Assembly (NCBI GenBank): GCA_037974665.1
Contig: CM075771.1
Span: 43,446,425-43,510,424 of the forward strand
Source: Ehretia macrophylla
Taxonomy: Eukaryota > Streptophyta > Magnoliopsida > Boraginales > Ehretiaceae
DNA: 64,000 nt
Reading direction: 5' to 3'
The position numbers and the translations under genes are program-made. Positions 36,516-50,474 of this stretch are shown piece after piece (the first letter of the stretch is position 1; each line of letters opens with the position of its first letter). The notes under the pieces were generated by a model. The model worked only from the letters and a program-made list of their open reading frames with translations. It made no database searches and was not told where the DNA came from.

Positions 36516-39500
36516 AACTCCTTACGGATCAAAAGTTATAGGCACCGGAGCGACGGATACCTGGTCGCAAGCCCCACGCCCTCGGTTTGCTGGCCCAGCC
36601 TCTATATGAAGTGAAGTTGTCTTGCCCAAGGTGCCATGGGATTCGATAATAGAAATATGATAGATTAGGTTGTCGTCCTTTTCGCGGCTCACGACGTACG
36701 ATCCGGGACAAAAAAACATCGCAAAAGAAGAAAAGTGTAGCGAAACTTATGAAAACGTTCAATTTTGGGCTCCGAAAATAGGCGCAGCCGAGCAGCCTTA
36801 CTGCCCCCGTCGTAGAGCTCTCGGAGAGCTTTCCAACGGTATGCTGTGCTCCGCGTAACTCTTACGGATCAAAAGTTATTGGCACCGGAGCGAAGGATAC
36901 CTGGTCACAAGCCCCACGCTCTCGGTTTGAGGGCCCAGCCTCTATATGAAGTGAAGTTGTCTTACCCAAGGTGTCGTGTGATTCGGTAATAGAAATGTGA
37001 TAGATTAGGTTGTCATCCTTTTCGTGGCTCACGACGTACGATCCCGGATGAAAAAATTGCGCAAAAGAAGATAAGTGTCTCGAAACTGATGAAAATGTTC
37101 GATTTTGGACTATGAAAATAGGCGCTGTTGAGCAGGGTTGGTGCCCCTGTCGTAGAGCTCTCGGAGAGCTTTCCAACGGTATGCTGTGCGCCGCATAACT
37201 CCTTACGGATCAAAAGTTATGGGCACCGGAGCAACAGATACCTGGTCAGAAGCCCCACACCCTCTGTTTTGCGGGCCCAGCCTCTACGTGAACTGAAGTT
37301 GTCTTGCCCAAGGTGCCGTGTGATTCGGTAATAGAAATGTGATAGATTAGGTTGTCATCATTTTCGTGGCTCACGACGTACGATCCCGGACGAAAAAACT
37401 ACGCAAAAGAAGATAAGCGTCCCAAAATTGTTGAAAATGTTCGATTTTGGGCTACGAAAATAGACGCTATCTTGCAGGCATGGTGCCCCCGTTGTAGAGC
37501 TCTCGGAGTGCTTTCCAACGGTATACTATGCATCGCGTAACTCCTTATGGATCAAAAGTTATAGGCACCGGAGAGACGCATACCTGGTCAAATGCCCCAC
37601 GCCCTCAGTTTGCGGGCTAAGCCTCTAAGTGAAGTGAAGTTGTCTTGCCCAAGGTGCCGTGTGATTCGGTAATAGAAATGTTATGGATTAGGTTGTCGTC
37701 CTTTTGACACCTCACGACGTACGATACGGGACGGAAAAATAGTGCAAAAGAAGAAAAGTGTTTGAAAACTTTTTAAAATGTTTGATTTTAGGCTCTGAAA
37801 ACAGGCGCAACCGAGCAGGCTAGGTGCCCCCATCGTAGAGCTCTCAGATTTCTTTCCAACGGTATGCTGTGCGCCGTGTAACTCCTTATGGAGAAAAACT
37901 TATGGGCATCGGAGCGATGGATACCTGGTCACAAAACCTATGCCCTCTATTTGCGAGCCCAGCCTCTACGTGAAGTGAAGTTGCCTTGCCCAAGGTGCCA
38001 TGTGATTCGGTAATAGAAATGTGATGGAATAGGATGTCGTCCTTTTCGTGGCTCACGACGTACGATCCGGGACGAAAAAATAGTGTAAAAGAAGAAAAAT
38101 GTCCCAAAACTTATGAAAATGTTCAATTTTTGGCTTTGAAAACTGGTGCAATTGAGCAGGCTAGGTTCCCCCATTGTAGAGCTCTCAGAGTGCTTTCCAA
38201 CAGTATGTTGTGCGCTGTGCAACTCTTTACAAAGCAAAAGTTATGGGCACTGGAGCGACGAATACCTTGTCACAAGCCCTACGCCCTTTGTTTGTGGGCC
38301 TAGCCTCTAGGTGAAGTGAAGTTGTCTTGCCCAAGGTGCCGTGTGATTCGGTAATAGAAATGTGATGGAATAGGATTTTGCCTTTTTCGCGGCTCACTAC
38401 ATAAGATCTGGGACGGAAAAATAGCGTAAAAGAAGAAAAGTGTCCCGAAACTTTTGAAAATGTTCAATTTTGGGCTCTGAAAACTGGCGCAACCGAGCAA
38501 GATAGGTGCCCCCATTGTAGAGCTCTCAGAGAGCTTTCCAACGGTATACTGTGCGCCGCGTATCTCCTTACTGATCAAAAGTTATGGGCACCGAAGCAAC
38601 GGATACCTGGTTACAAACCCCATGTCCACTGTTTGCGGGCCCAGCCTCTACGTGAAGTGAAGTTGTCTTGAGTAAAGTACCGTGAAATTCGGTAATAGAA
38701 AAGTGATGGATTAGGTTGTCATCCTTTTAGCGACTCCCGACGTTTAAAACATGACGAAAAAACAGCGCAAAAGAAGAAGAGTGTCCCGAATTTGATGAAC
38801 ATGTTCAATTTTGGGCTTTGAAAATAGGCGCAGTTGAGCATGCTTGGTGCCCCCGTCGTAGTGCTCTCGGAGAGCTTTCCAATGGTATGTTGTGCGTTGC
38901 GTAACTCTTTGCAGATCAAAAGTTATGGGCACCGTAGGGACAGATACCTGGTCACGAGCGACACAACCTCGGTTTGAGGGCCCAGCCTTTTCGTGAAGTG
39001 AAGTTGTCTTGCCCAAGGTGCCAAGGGATTCGGTAATAAAAATGTGATGGATTAGGTTGTCGTCCTTTTCGCGGCTCACGACGTACGATCCGGGACGGAA
39101 AAACAGTGCAAAAGAAGAAAAGTATCCCAAAACTGATGAAAACTTTCGATTTTGGGCTCTGAAAACAGGCGCAGCCGAGTAGACTTGATGCCCCCGTCGT
39201 AGAGCACTCGGAGAGCTTTCCAATGGTATGTTGTGAGCCGCGTAACTCCTTACGGATCAAAAGTTATAAGCACCGGAGCGATGGATAACTGGTCAAAATC
39301 CCCACGCCCTCTGTTTGCGGGCCCAACCTCTACGTGAAGTGAACTTGTCTTGCCTAAGGTGCCGTGGGATTCATTAATTGAAATGTGATGGATTAGGTTG
39401 TCGTCCTTTTTGCGGCTCACGACGTACGATCCAGGACGGAAAAACTGCGTAAAAGAAGAAAAGTGTACCAAAACTGATAAAAAAAAGTTCAATTTTGGGC

Positions 39501-42500
39501 TCCGAAAACAGGTGCAGCCGATAAAGCTTGGTACCCCCGTTGTAGAGCTCTTAGAGAGTTTTCCAACGGTATGTTGTGCGCCGCGTAACTCCTTACGGAT
39601 CAAAAGTTATAAGCACCGGAGCGACGGATACCTGGTCACAAGCACTACGCCCTCTGTTTGCGGGCCCAGTCTCTACGAGAAGTCAAGCTGTCTTGCCCAA
39701 GGTGCCGTGTAATTCGGTAATAGAAATATGATGGAGTAGGTTGTCGTCCTTTTCGTGGCTCAACACGTACGATCCGGGATAAAAAAATAGCGCAAAAGAA
39801 GAAAAATATCCCAAAACTTATGAAAATGTTCAATTTTGGGCCCCAAAAACAGGCGCAACCGAGCAGGCTAGGTGCCCCCATCGTAGAGCTCTCAGAGTGC
39901 TTTCCAATGGTATGCTATGCGCCACGTAACTCCTTACGGATCAAAAGTTATGGGCACCGGAGCGACGGATACCTGGTCACAGGCCCAATGCCCTCGGTTT
40001 GAGGGCCCAGCCTCTGCGTGAAGTAAAGTTGTCTTGCCCAAGGTGCCTTGGCATTCGGTAATAAAAATGTGATGGATTAGGTTGTCGTCCTTTTTGCGGC
40101 TCAAGACGTACGATCCGGGACGGAAAAACAGCGCAAAGGAAGAAAAGTGTCCTAAAACTGATGAAAATGTTCGGTGTTAGGCTCCAAAGACAGGTGCAGC
40201 CGAGCAAGCTTGTTGCTCCGTCGTAGAGCACTCAGAGAGCTTTCCAATTGTATGTTGTGCACCGCGTAACTCTTTACGGATCAAAAGTTATGGACACTGG
40301 AGCGACGGATACCTGGTCACAAGCCCTACGCCCTCTGTTTGCGGGCCCAGCCTCGACGTGAAGTGAAGTTGTCTAGCCCAAGATGTCCTGGGATTCGGTA
40401 ATAGAAATGTGATGGATTAGGTTGTCGTCTTTTTCACGGCTAACGACGTACGATCCGGGATGGAAAAACTGCGCAAAAGAAGAAAAGTGTCCCAAAATTG
40501 TTGAAAACATTCGATTTTGGGCTCTAAAAATAGGTGCAGCTGAGCAAGCTTGGTGCCCCAAGTCGTAGAGCTCTCGGAGAGGTTTCCAACGGTATGCTGT
40601 GTGCCGCGTAACTCCATACGGATCAAAAGTTATGGGCACCGGAACGATGGATACCTGGTCAAAAGCCCCACGCCCTCTCTTTACGGGCCCAGCCTCTACG
40701 TAAACTGAAGTTGTCTTGCCCAAGGTACCGTGTGATTCGGTAATAGAAATGTGATGTACTAGGTTATCGTCCTTTTCGCGGCTAACGACGTATGATCCGG
40801 ACGGAAAAACAGCGCAAAAGAAGAAAAGTGTCCCAAAACTGATAACAATATTCAATTTTGGGCTCCAAAAACAGGCGCAGCCGAGCAAGCTTGGTGCCCC
40901 TATCGTAAAGCTCTCGGAGAGCTTTCCAACGGTGTGTTGTGCATTGCGTAACTCCTTACAAATCAAAAGTAATGGGCACCAGAGCGACGGATACCTGCTC
41001 ACAAGCCCCACGCCCTCAGTTTGAAAGCCCAGCTTATACGTGAAGTGAAGTTGTCTTGCCTAAGATGCCATATGATTCGGTAATAAAAATGTGATGGATT
41101 AGGTTGTCGTCCTTTTCGCTGCTCACGACGTATGATCCGGGACAGAAAAACAGTGCAAAAGAATAAAAGTGTCCCAAAATTGATGAAAATGTTTGATTTT
41201 GGGCGCCAAAAACAGGGGCAGCTAATCAGGCTTGCTGCCCCCGCAGTAGAGCTCTTGGAGAGCTTTTCAACGGTATGTTGTGCGCCGCGTAACTCCTTAC
41301 AGATCAAAAGTTATGGGCACCAGAGCGACAGATACCTGATCACAAGCTCCACGCCCTTGGTTTGAGGGCCCAGCCTCTACGTGAAGTGAAGTTGTCTTGC
41401 CCAAGGTGCCATGGGATTCGGTAATAAAAATATGATTGATTAGGTTATCGTCCTTTTCGCGGCTCACGACGTATGATCCGGGACGAAAAAATAGCGCAAA
41501 AGAAGAAAAGTGTACCAAAATTGATGAAAATGTTTGATTTTGGGATCCAAAAACAGGTGCAACTAAGAAGGCTTGCTACCCCCGCTGTAGAGCTCTTGGA
41601 GAGCTTTCCAACGGTATACGGTACGCCGCATAACTCCTCGCGGATCAAAAGTTATGGGCACCGGAGTGACAGATACCTGATCACAAGCCCTACGCCCTCG
41701 GTTTGAGGGCCCAGCCTCTACGTGAATTGAAGTTATCTTGCCCAAGGTGCCGTGGGGTTCGGTAATAAAAATGTGACGAATTTGGTTGTTGTCCTTTTTG
41801 CGGCTCACGACGTACGATCCGGGATAAAAAAAAATAGCGCAAATGAAGAAAAGTGTACCAAAATTGATGAAAATGTTCTCTTTTGGGCTCCAAAAATAGG
41901 CGCAACTAAGCAAGCTTGCTGTCCTCGTCAAAGAGCTCTTGGAGAGCTTTCCAATGGTATGTTGTGCGTTGCATAACTCCTTACGGATCAAAAGTTATGG
42001 GCATCAGAGCGATGAATACCTGGTCACAAGCCCAATGCCCTCTGTTTGCGGGCCCAGCCTCTATGTGAAATGAAGTGGTCTTGCCCAAGGTGTCGTGGGA
42101 TTCGGTAATAAAAATGTGTTGGATTAGGTTGTCATCCTTTTCGCGGCTCACGACGTACGATCTGGGACGGAAAAACAACGCAAAAGAAGAAAAGTATCCC
42201 AAAATTGATGAAAATTTCAATTTTGGGCACTGAAAACAGGCGCAGCCGAGTAGGCTTGCTGCAACCGTCATAGAGCTCTCAGAGAGCTTTCCAACGGTAT
42301 GTTGTGCACCGCATAACTCCTTATGGATCAAAAGTTATGTGTATCGGAGCGATGGATACCTGGTCACAAGCCCTACGCCCTCTGTTTGCGGGCCCAGCCT
42401 ATACGTGAAGTGAACTTGTCTTGCCCAAGGTGCTGTGGGATTCGGTAATAGAAATGTGATGGATTAGGTTGTCATCCTTTTCGCAGCTCACGATGTACAA

Positions 42501-43337
42501 TCTGGTACGGAAAAACTGCGCAAAATAAGAAAAGTGTACCGAAATTGATAAAAATGTTCGATTTTTAGCTCCGAAAAATAGGCGCAGCCGAAAAATCTTG
42601 GTGCTCCCGTCATAGAGCTCTCAGAGAGCTTTCCAACGGTATGCTGTGCACCACGTAACTCCTTATGGATCTAAAGTTATGAGCACCGGAGCGACAGATA
42701 CCTGGTCACAAGCCCCACGCCCTCTGTTTGCGGGCCAAGCCTCTACTTGAAGTGAAGTTTTCTTGCCCAAGGTGCCGTGTGATTCGGTAATAGAAATGTA
42801 ATGGTGCAGGTTGTCGTCCATTTCGTGGCTCACGACGTACGATCCGGGACGAAAAAACAGCGCAAAAGAAGAAAAGTGTCCCAAACTTATGAAAATGTTC
42901 AATTTTAGGCTCTGAAAATAGGTGCAACCGAGCAGGCTAGGTACCCCCATTGTAGAGCTCTCAGAAGGCTTTCCAACGGTATGCTATGCGCCTCGTAACT
43001 CCTTACGCATCGAAAGTTATAGGCACTGGAGTGACGGATACCTGGTCACAAGCCCCACGCCCCCGGTTTGAAGGCCCAACCACTACGTGAAGTGAAGCTG
43101 TCTTGCCCAAAGTGCCGTGGGATTCGATAATAAAAATGTGATGGATTAGGTTGTCATCCTTTTTGCGGCTCATGACATATGATCCGGGGCGGAAAAACAG
43201 CGCAAAGGAAGAAAAGTATCCCAAAACTGATGAAAATGTTCAGTTTTGGGCTCCGAAGACTGGCGCAGCCGAGCAGGCTTGCTGCTCCCATCATAGAGGT
43301 CTCGAAGAGCTTTCCAACGGTATCTTGTGCGTCGCGT
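36516..43337. repeat. Higher-order satellite block, copy 2 (20 monomers)
   Basis: It follows copy 1 directly. From about 41.6 kb the offset to copy 1 becomes 6,820 bp (20 x 341). Matching landmarks are TTCTCTTTTGGG (35054 and 41877), TTTTGGGCACTGAAAA (about 35400 and 42220), GGGCCAAGCCTCTACTTG (about 35910 and 42733) and CCCAACCACTA (about 36255 and 43075). The extra length is explained by a locally doubled monomer near 41.3-41.9 kb, partly balanced by the compressed 33-34 kb region. Confidence 0.78.
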
Positions 43338-46300
43338 AACTCCTTACGGATCAAAAGTTATGGACACCAGAGCGACAGATACCTGGTCACAAGCCCCACG
43401 CCCTCGGTTTTAGGGCCCAGCCTCTGCGTGAAGTGAAGTTGTCTTGCCCAAGGTGCCGTGGTATTCGGTAATAAAAATGTGATGGATTAGGTTGTCGTCC
43501 TTTTCGCAGCTCACGACGTATGATACGGGAAGGAAAAACAACGCAAAAGAAGAAAAATGTCCCAAAACTAATGAAAATGTTCAATTTTAGGCTCCAAAAA
43601 TAGGCGCAATTGAGCAGGCTTGCTACATCCGTCGTAGAGCTCTTGGAGAGCTTTCCAACGGTATGCTGTGCGCCGCGTAACTCTTTACAAATCAAAAGTT
43701 ATGGGCACCGGAGCGACTGATACCTAGTCACAAGCCCTACGCCCTCTGTTTGCGGGCCCAGCATCTACGTGAAGTGAAGTTGTCTTTCCCAAGGTGTCGT
43801 GGGATTCGGTAATAGAAATGTGATGGATTAGGTTGTCGTCCTTTTCGGGGCTCACGACGTACGATCCGGGACGGAAAAACTGCGCAAAAAAAGGAAAGTG
43901 TCCCGAAACTGATAAAAATGTTTTATTTTGGGCTCCGAAAATAGTCTTTGCCAAGAAAGCTTGATGCCCCCGTCGTAGAGCTCTCGGAGAGCTTTCCAAC
44001 GGTATGTTGTGCGTCGTGTAACTCCTTACGGATCAAAAGTTATGAGCGACGGATACCTGGTTACAAGCCCCACGCCTTCTGTTTGCGGGCCCAGCCTCTC
44101 CGTAAAGTGAAGTTGTCTTGCCTAATGTGTCATGTGATTCGATAATAGAAATGTGATGTCTTAGGTTGTCATCATTTTCGCAGCTCATGATATACGATCC
44201 GGGACAGAAAAACAGTGCAAAAGAAGAAAAGTATCCCAAAACTTATGAAAATGTTTGATTTTGGGCTCCAAAAACAGGAGAAACCAAGTAGGCTAGGTGC
44301 CCCCATCGTAGAGCTCTTAGATTGCTTTCCAACGGTATGCTGTGCGTCACGTAACTCCTTACGGATCAAAAGTTATGGGCACCGCAATGACGGATACCTG
44401 GTCATAATCCCCACGCCCTCGGTTTGAGGGCCCAGCCACTATGTGAAGTGAAGTTGTCTTGCCCAAGGTGCCATGGGATTCGGTAATAAAAATGTGATGG
44501 ATTAGGTTACCGTCCTTTTCGCGGCTCACGACATACGATCCGGGACGGAAAAATAGTGCAAAAGAAGAAAAGGGTCCCAAAACGATTGAAAACGCTCGAT
44601 TTTGGGCTCCGAAAATACACGCATCCGAGCAGGCTTACTGCTCCTTTCGTAGTGCTCTCAAAGAGCATTCCAACGGTATGCTGTGCGCCGCGTAACTTCT
44701 TATGGATCAAAAGTTATTGGCATCGGAGCAACGGATACCTGGTAACAAGCCCCACGCCCTCAGTTTGAGGTCCCAACCTCTACGTGAAGTGAAGTTGTCT
44801 TACCCAAGGTGCCGTGTCATTCGGTAATAGAAATGTGATGGATTAGTTTGTCGACCTTTTCGCGGCTCACGACGTACGATTCGGGACAGAAAAATGGCGC
44901 AAAAGAAGAAAAGTGTGCCAAAACTGATGAAAACATTAAATTTTCGGCTCCGAAAATAGGTGCAGCCGAGCAAGCTTGGTTCCCCCATCGTAGAGCTCTC
45001 GGAGAGCTTTCTAATGGTGTATTGTGCGCAGCGTAACTCCTTACGGATCAAAAGTTATGAGCACCGGAGCGACGGATACCTGGTCACAAGCCCCACGCCC
45101 TCTATTTTCAAGCCCAGCCTCTACGTGAAGTGAAGTTGTCCTACCCAAGATTCAATGGGATTCGGTAATAGAAATGTGATGGATTAGGTTGTCGTCCTTT
45201 TCGCGGCTCACGACGTACGATCCGAGACGAGAAAACTGCGCAAAAGATGAAAAGTGTCCCGAAACTGATGAAAACGTTCAATTTTGGAAACCGAAAACAG
45301 GCGCAGTTGAGCAAGCTTGGTGGCCCCCGTTGTATAGCTGTTGGAGAGCCTTCCAACGGTATGCTGTGCGCCGTGTAACTCCTTACAGATCAAAATTTAT
45401 GAGCACTGGAGCGACGGATACCTGGTTACAAGCCCTACGCCCTTTGTTTGCGGGCCCAGCCTCTACGTGAAGTGAAGTAGTCTTGCCCAAGGTGCCATGT
45501 GATTCGGTAATAGAAATGTGATGGATTAGATTGTCGTCCTTTTCGCAGCTCATGACGTACGATCCGGGACGAAAAAATAGCGCAAAGGAAGAAAAGTGTC
45601 CCAAAAGTTATGAAAATGTTCGATTTTGGGCTCTGAAAATAGGCGCAACCGAGCAAGCTAGGTGCCCCATGGCAGAGCTCTCAAAGTGCTTTCCAACAGT
45701 AAGTTGTGCGCCGCGTAACTCCTTACGGATCAAAAGTAATGGGCACCGGAGCGACGGATACCTGGTCACAAGCCCTACACCCTCGGTTTGCGCACCTAAC
45801 CTATACTTGAAGTGAAGTTGTCTTGCTCAAGGTGCCATGGGATTTGATAATAGAAATGTGATAGATTAGGTTGTCGTCCTTTTGACGGCTCACGACGTAC
45901 GTTCCGGGACGGAAAAAATGTGCAAAAGAAGAAAAGTGTCCCGAAATTAATGAAAAAATTCAATTTTGGGCTCCAAAAATAGGCGCAATCGAGCAGGCTT
46001 GCTGCCCCCGTCGTCGAGCTCTCGGTGAGCTTTCCAATGGTATGCTGTGCGCCGCATAACTCCATACAGATCAAAAGTTATAGGTACCGGAGCGACGGAT
46101 ACCTGGTCACAAGCCCCATGCCCTCGGTTTGAGGGCCTAGCTTCTACGTGAATTGAATTTGTCTTGCCCAAGGTGCCATGTGATTTGGTAATATAAATGT
46201 GATAGATTAGGTTGTCATCCTTTTTGTGGCTCACGACGTACGATCCGGGACTGAAAAACTGCGCAAAAGAAGATAAGTGTCCCAAAACTAATAAAAACGT

Positions 46301-48428
46301 TCAATTTTGGGCTTCAAAAATAGGCGCAGCTGAGCAAGCTTGGTGCCCCCCGTCGAAGAGCTCTCGGAGAGCTTTCCAACGGTATGCTATGCGCCTCGTA
46401 ACTCCTTACGGATCAAAAGTTATGGGCACCGGAGTGACGGATACCTGGTCGCAAGCCCCACGCCTTCTATTTGCGGGCCCATCCTCTACGTGAAGTGAAG
46501 TTGTCTTGCCTAACGTGCCATGGAATTCGGTAACAGAAATGTGATGGATTAGGTTGTCATCCTTTTTATGGCTCATGACGTACGATCCAGGACGGAAAAA
46601 CTACGCAAAAGAAGAAAAATGTCTTCAAACTGATGAAAACGTTCAATTTTGGGTTTCGAAAATAGGCACAATCGGGAAAGCTGGGTGCCCCCATCGTAGA
46701 GCTCTCGGAGAGCTTTCAACAGTACGTTGTGCGTCGCGCAACTCCTTACGGATCAAAAGTTATGAGCACCGGAGCGACTGATACCTGGTCACAAGCCCCA
46801 CGCCCTCAGTTTGAGAGCTCAGCTTCTACGTGAAGTGAAGTTGTCTTGCCCAAGGTGCTGTGTGATTCAGTAATAGAAATGTGATTGATTAGGCTGTCGT
46901 CCTTTTCGTGGCTCACGACGTACAGTACGGGACGAAAAAACTGCGCAAAAGAAGATAAGTGTCCCAAAACTGATGAAAACGTTCAATTTTGGGCTTCGAA
47001 AATAGGCGCAGTCGAGCAAACTTGGTGCCCCTGTCGTAGAGCTCTCGGAGAGCTTTCCAACGGTATGCTGTGCGCCGCGTAACTCCTTACAGATCAAAAG
47101 TTATGGGCACCAGAGCGACGGATACCTTGTCACAAGCCCCACGCCCTCTGTTTGTGGGCCCAGCCTCAACGTGAAGGGAAGTTGTCTTGCCCAAGGTGTC
47201 GTGTGATTCGGTAATAGAAATGTGATTGATTAGGTTGTTGTCCTTTTCGCGGCTCACGAAGTACGATCCGGGACGAAAAAACAGCGCAAAAGAAGAAAAG
47301 TGTCCCAAAACTTATGAAAATGTTCAATTTTAGGCTCCGAGCAGGCTAGGTGCCCCCATGGTAGAACTCTCAGAGTGCTTTTCAACGGTATACTGTGCGC
47401 CGCGTAACTCCTTACGGAGCAAAAGTTATGGGCACTAGAGCGACGGATACCTGGTCACAGGCCCCACGCCCTCTGTTTGCGGGCCCAGCCTCTACGTGAA
47501 GTGAAGTTGTCTTGCCCAAGAGGTTGTGTGATTCGGTAATAGAAATGTGATGGAATAGAGTGTCATCCTTTTCGCGTCTCAAGACGTACGATCCGGGATA
47601 GAAAAACAGCGTCAAAGGAGAAAAGTGTCCCAAAACTTATGAAAATGTTTGATTTTGGGCTCCAAAAATAGGCGCAGCCAATTAGGCTAGGTGCCGCTAT
47701 CGTAGAGCTCTCAGAGAGCTTTCCAACGGTATGTTGTGCGCTGCGTAAGTCCTTACGGATCAAAAGTTATGGGCACCAGAGAGACGGATACCTAGTCACC
47801 CGCCCCACTCCATCTGTTTGCGGGCCCAGCCTCTACGTGAAGTGAAGTTGTCTTGCCCAAGATGCCGTGGGATTCGGTAATAAAAATGTGATGGATTAGG
47901 TTGTCGTCCTTTTCGCGGCTCACGACGTACGATCCGGGACTGAAAAACTGCGCAAAAGAAGTGAAGTATCCTAAAACTGATGAAAACATTCGATTTTGGT
48001 CTCCAAAAACAAGCGCAACTTAGCAAGCTTGCTGCCCCCATCGTAGAGCTCTCTGAGAGCTTTCCAAGGGTATGTTGTGCACCGCGTAACTGCTTACGGA
48101 TCAAAAGTTATGAGCACCGGAGTAACGGATACCAGGTCACAAGCCTCACGCCCTCTGTTTGCTGGCCCAACCTCTACGTGAAGTGAAGTTGTCTTGCCCA
48201 AGGTGCCGTGTAATTCGTTAATAGAAATGTGATGGATTAGGTTGTCATCTTTTTTGCGGCTCGCGACGTACGATCCAAGATGGAAAAATAGCGGAAAAGA
48301 AAAAAAGTATCCCAAAACTTATGAAAATGTTCGATTTTAGGATCCGAAAACAAGGGCAGCCGAGCAGGCTAGGTGCCTCCATGGTAGAGTTCTCAGAGTG
48401 CTTTCCAATAGTATGCTGTTCGCTACGT
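43338..48428. repeat. Satellite stretch with no clear higher-order unit
   Basis: About 15 monomers between the two higher-order organisations. Monomer subtypes alternate (GTTTGAGGGCCC and GTTTGCGGGCCC versions), but I could not follow a repeated order by eye. A shorter or decayed unit may exist. Confidence 0.5.
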
Positions 48429-50474
48429 AACTCCTTACGGATCAAAAGTTATGGGCTCCGGAGCAACGGATACCAGGTCACAAGCCCCACGCCCTCTATT
48501 TGCGAGCCAAGCCTCTATGTGAAGTGAAGTTGTATTACACAAGGTGCCATGGGATTCGGTAATAGAAATGTGATGTATTAGGTTGTCGTCCTTTTCGCGG
48601 CTCACGATGTACGATACGAGACGAAAAAATAGTGCAAAAGAAGAAAAGTGTCCCAACACTGATGAAAATATTCAATTTTTGTCTTCGAATATAGGTGCAG
48701 CCGAACATGCTTTGTGCCCCCATCGTAGTGCTCTCGGAGAGCTTTCCAACGGTATACTGTGAGCCACATAACTCCTTACGGATCAAAAGTTATAGGCACC
48801 GGAGCAACGGATACATGGTCACAAGCCCCATGCCCTCGGTTTGAGGGCCCAGCCTCTACATGAAGTGAAGTTGTCTTGCCCAAGGTGCCATGGGATTCGG
48901 TAATAAAATTGTAATGGATTAGGTTATTGTCCTTTTCGTGGCTCACGACGTACGATTTGGGACTGAAAAACAGCGCAAAAGAAGAGAAGTGTCCCAAAAC
49001 TGATGAAAATGTTTGATTTTCGACTATGAAAATAGGCACAGCCGAACAAGCTTGCAGCCACTGTCGTAGAGCAGTCAGAGAGCTTTCTAACAGTATGCTG
49101 TGCGCCGCGTAACTCCTTACGGACCAAAAGTTATGGGCACCGGAGCGACGGATACCTGGTCACAAGCCCCATGCCCTCTGTTTGCGTGCCCAGCCTCTAC
49201 GTGAAGTGAAGTTGTCTTGCCCAAGGTGCCATGGGATTTAGTAATAGACATGTGATGGATTAGGTTGTCATCCTTTTCGCGGCTCACGACGTACAATCCG
49301 GGACGGAAAAACTACGCAAAAGAAGAAAAGTGTCCCGAAACTGATGAAAACGTCCGATTTTGGGCTCCAAAAAATGGTGCAGCTAAGCAAGATTGATGCC
49401 CCTGTCGTAGAGCTCTCTGAGTGCTTTCCAAGGGTATGCTGTGTGACGTGTAACTCCTTACGAATCAAAAGTTATGAGCACCGGAGTGACGGATACCTGG
49501 TCACAAGCCTCACGCCCTCTGTTTGCAGGCCCAGCCTCTACGTGAAGTGAAGTTGTCTTGCCGAAGGCGCCGTGGGATTCGGTAATAGGAATGTGATGAA
49601 TTAGGTTGTCGCCTTTTTCTCGGCTCACGACGTACGATCAGGGACGGAAAAAATGTGCAAAAGAAGAAAAGTGTCCCGAAACTAATGAAAACATTCAATT
49701 TTGGGATCCAAAATTAGGCGCAGCCGAGCAAGCTTGGTACCCCCGTCGTAGAGCTCTTAGAAAGCTTTCCAACGATATGCTGTGCGCCGCGTAACTCCTT
49801 ACGGATCAAAAGTTATAGGCACCGGAGTGACGAATACCTGATCACAAGCCCCACGCCCTCGGTTTGTGGGCCCAGCCTCTACATGAAGTGAAGTTGTCTT
49901 GCCCAAGGTGCCATGGGATTTGATAATAGAAATGTGATAGATTATGTTGTCGTCCTTTTCGCGGCTCACGACGTACGATCCGGAAAGAAAAACAGCGCAA
50001 AAGAAGAAAAGTATAGAGAAACATATGAAAAACGTTCGATTTTGGGCTCCGAAAACAAGCGCAGCATAGTTGGTTTGCTATCCCCATCGTAGAGCTTTCA
50101 GAGTGCTTTCCAATGGTATGTTGTGCACTGCGTAACTCCTTACGCATCAAAAGTTATGGGCACCGGAGTGACGGATACCTGGTCACAAGCCCCATGCCCT
50201 CTGTTTGCAGGCCCAACCTCTACGTGAAGTGAAGTTGTCTTGCCCAAAGTGCCGTGGGATTCGGTAATAGGAATGTGATGGATTAGGTTGTCGTCCTTTT
50301 CGCGGCTCATGACGTACGATCAGGGACGGAAAAAATATGCAAAAGAAGAAAAGTGTCCCGAAACTAATGAAAACATTCAATTTTAGGCTCAGAAAATAGG
50401 CGCAGAAGAGTAGGCTAGGTGCCCTCTTCGTAGAGCTCTTAGAGAGCTTTCCAATGGTATGCTGTGCGCCGCCT
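48429..50474. repeat. Six-monomer higher-order unit, copy 1 (2,046 bp)
   Basis: Exactly 6 x 341 bp. Diagnostic variants repeated in the next unit: GATACCAGGTCA, TTGTATT-CACAAGG, CATGCTT-GTGCCC followed by GTAGTGCTCTC, TGTTTGCGTG, and GAAACATATGAAAAAC near 50020. Confidence 0.82.
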
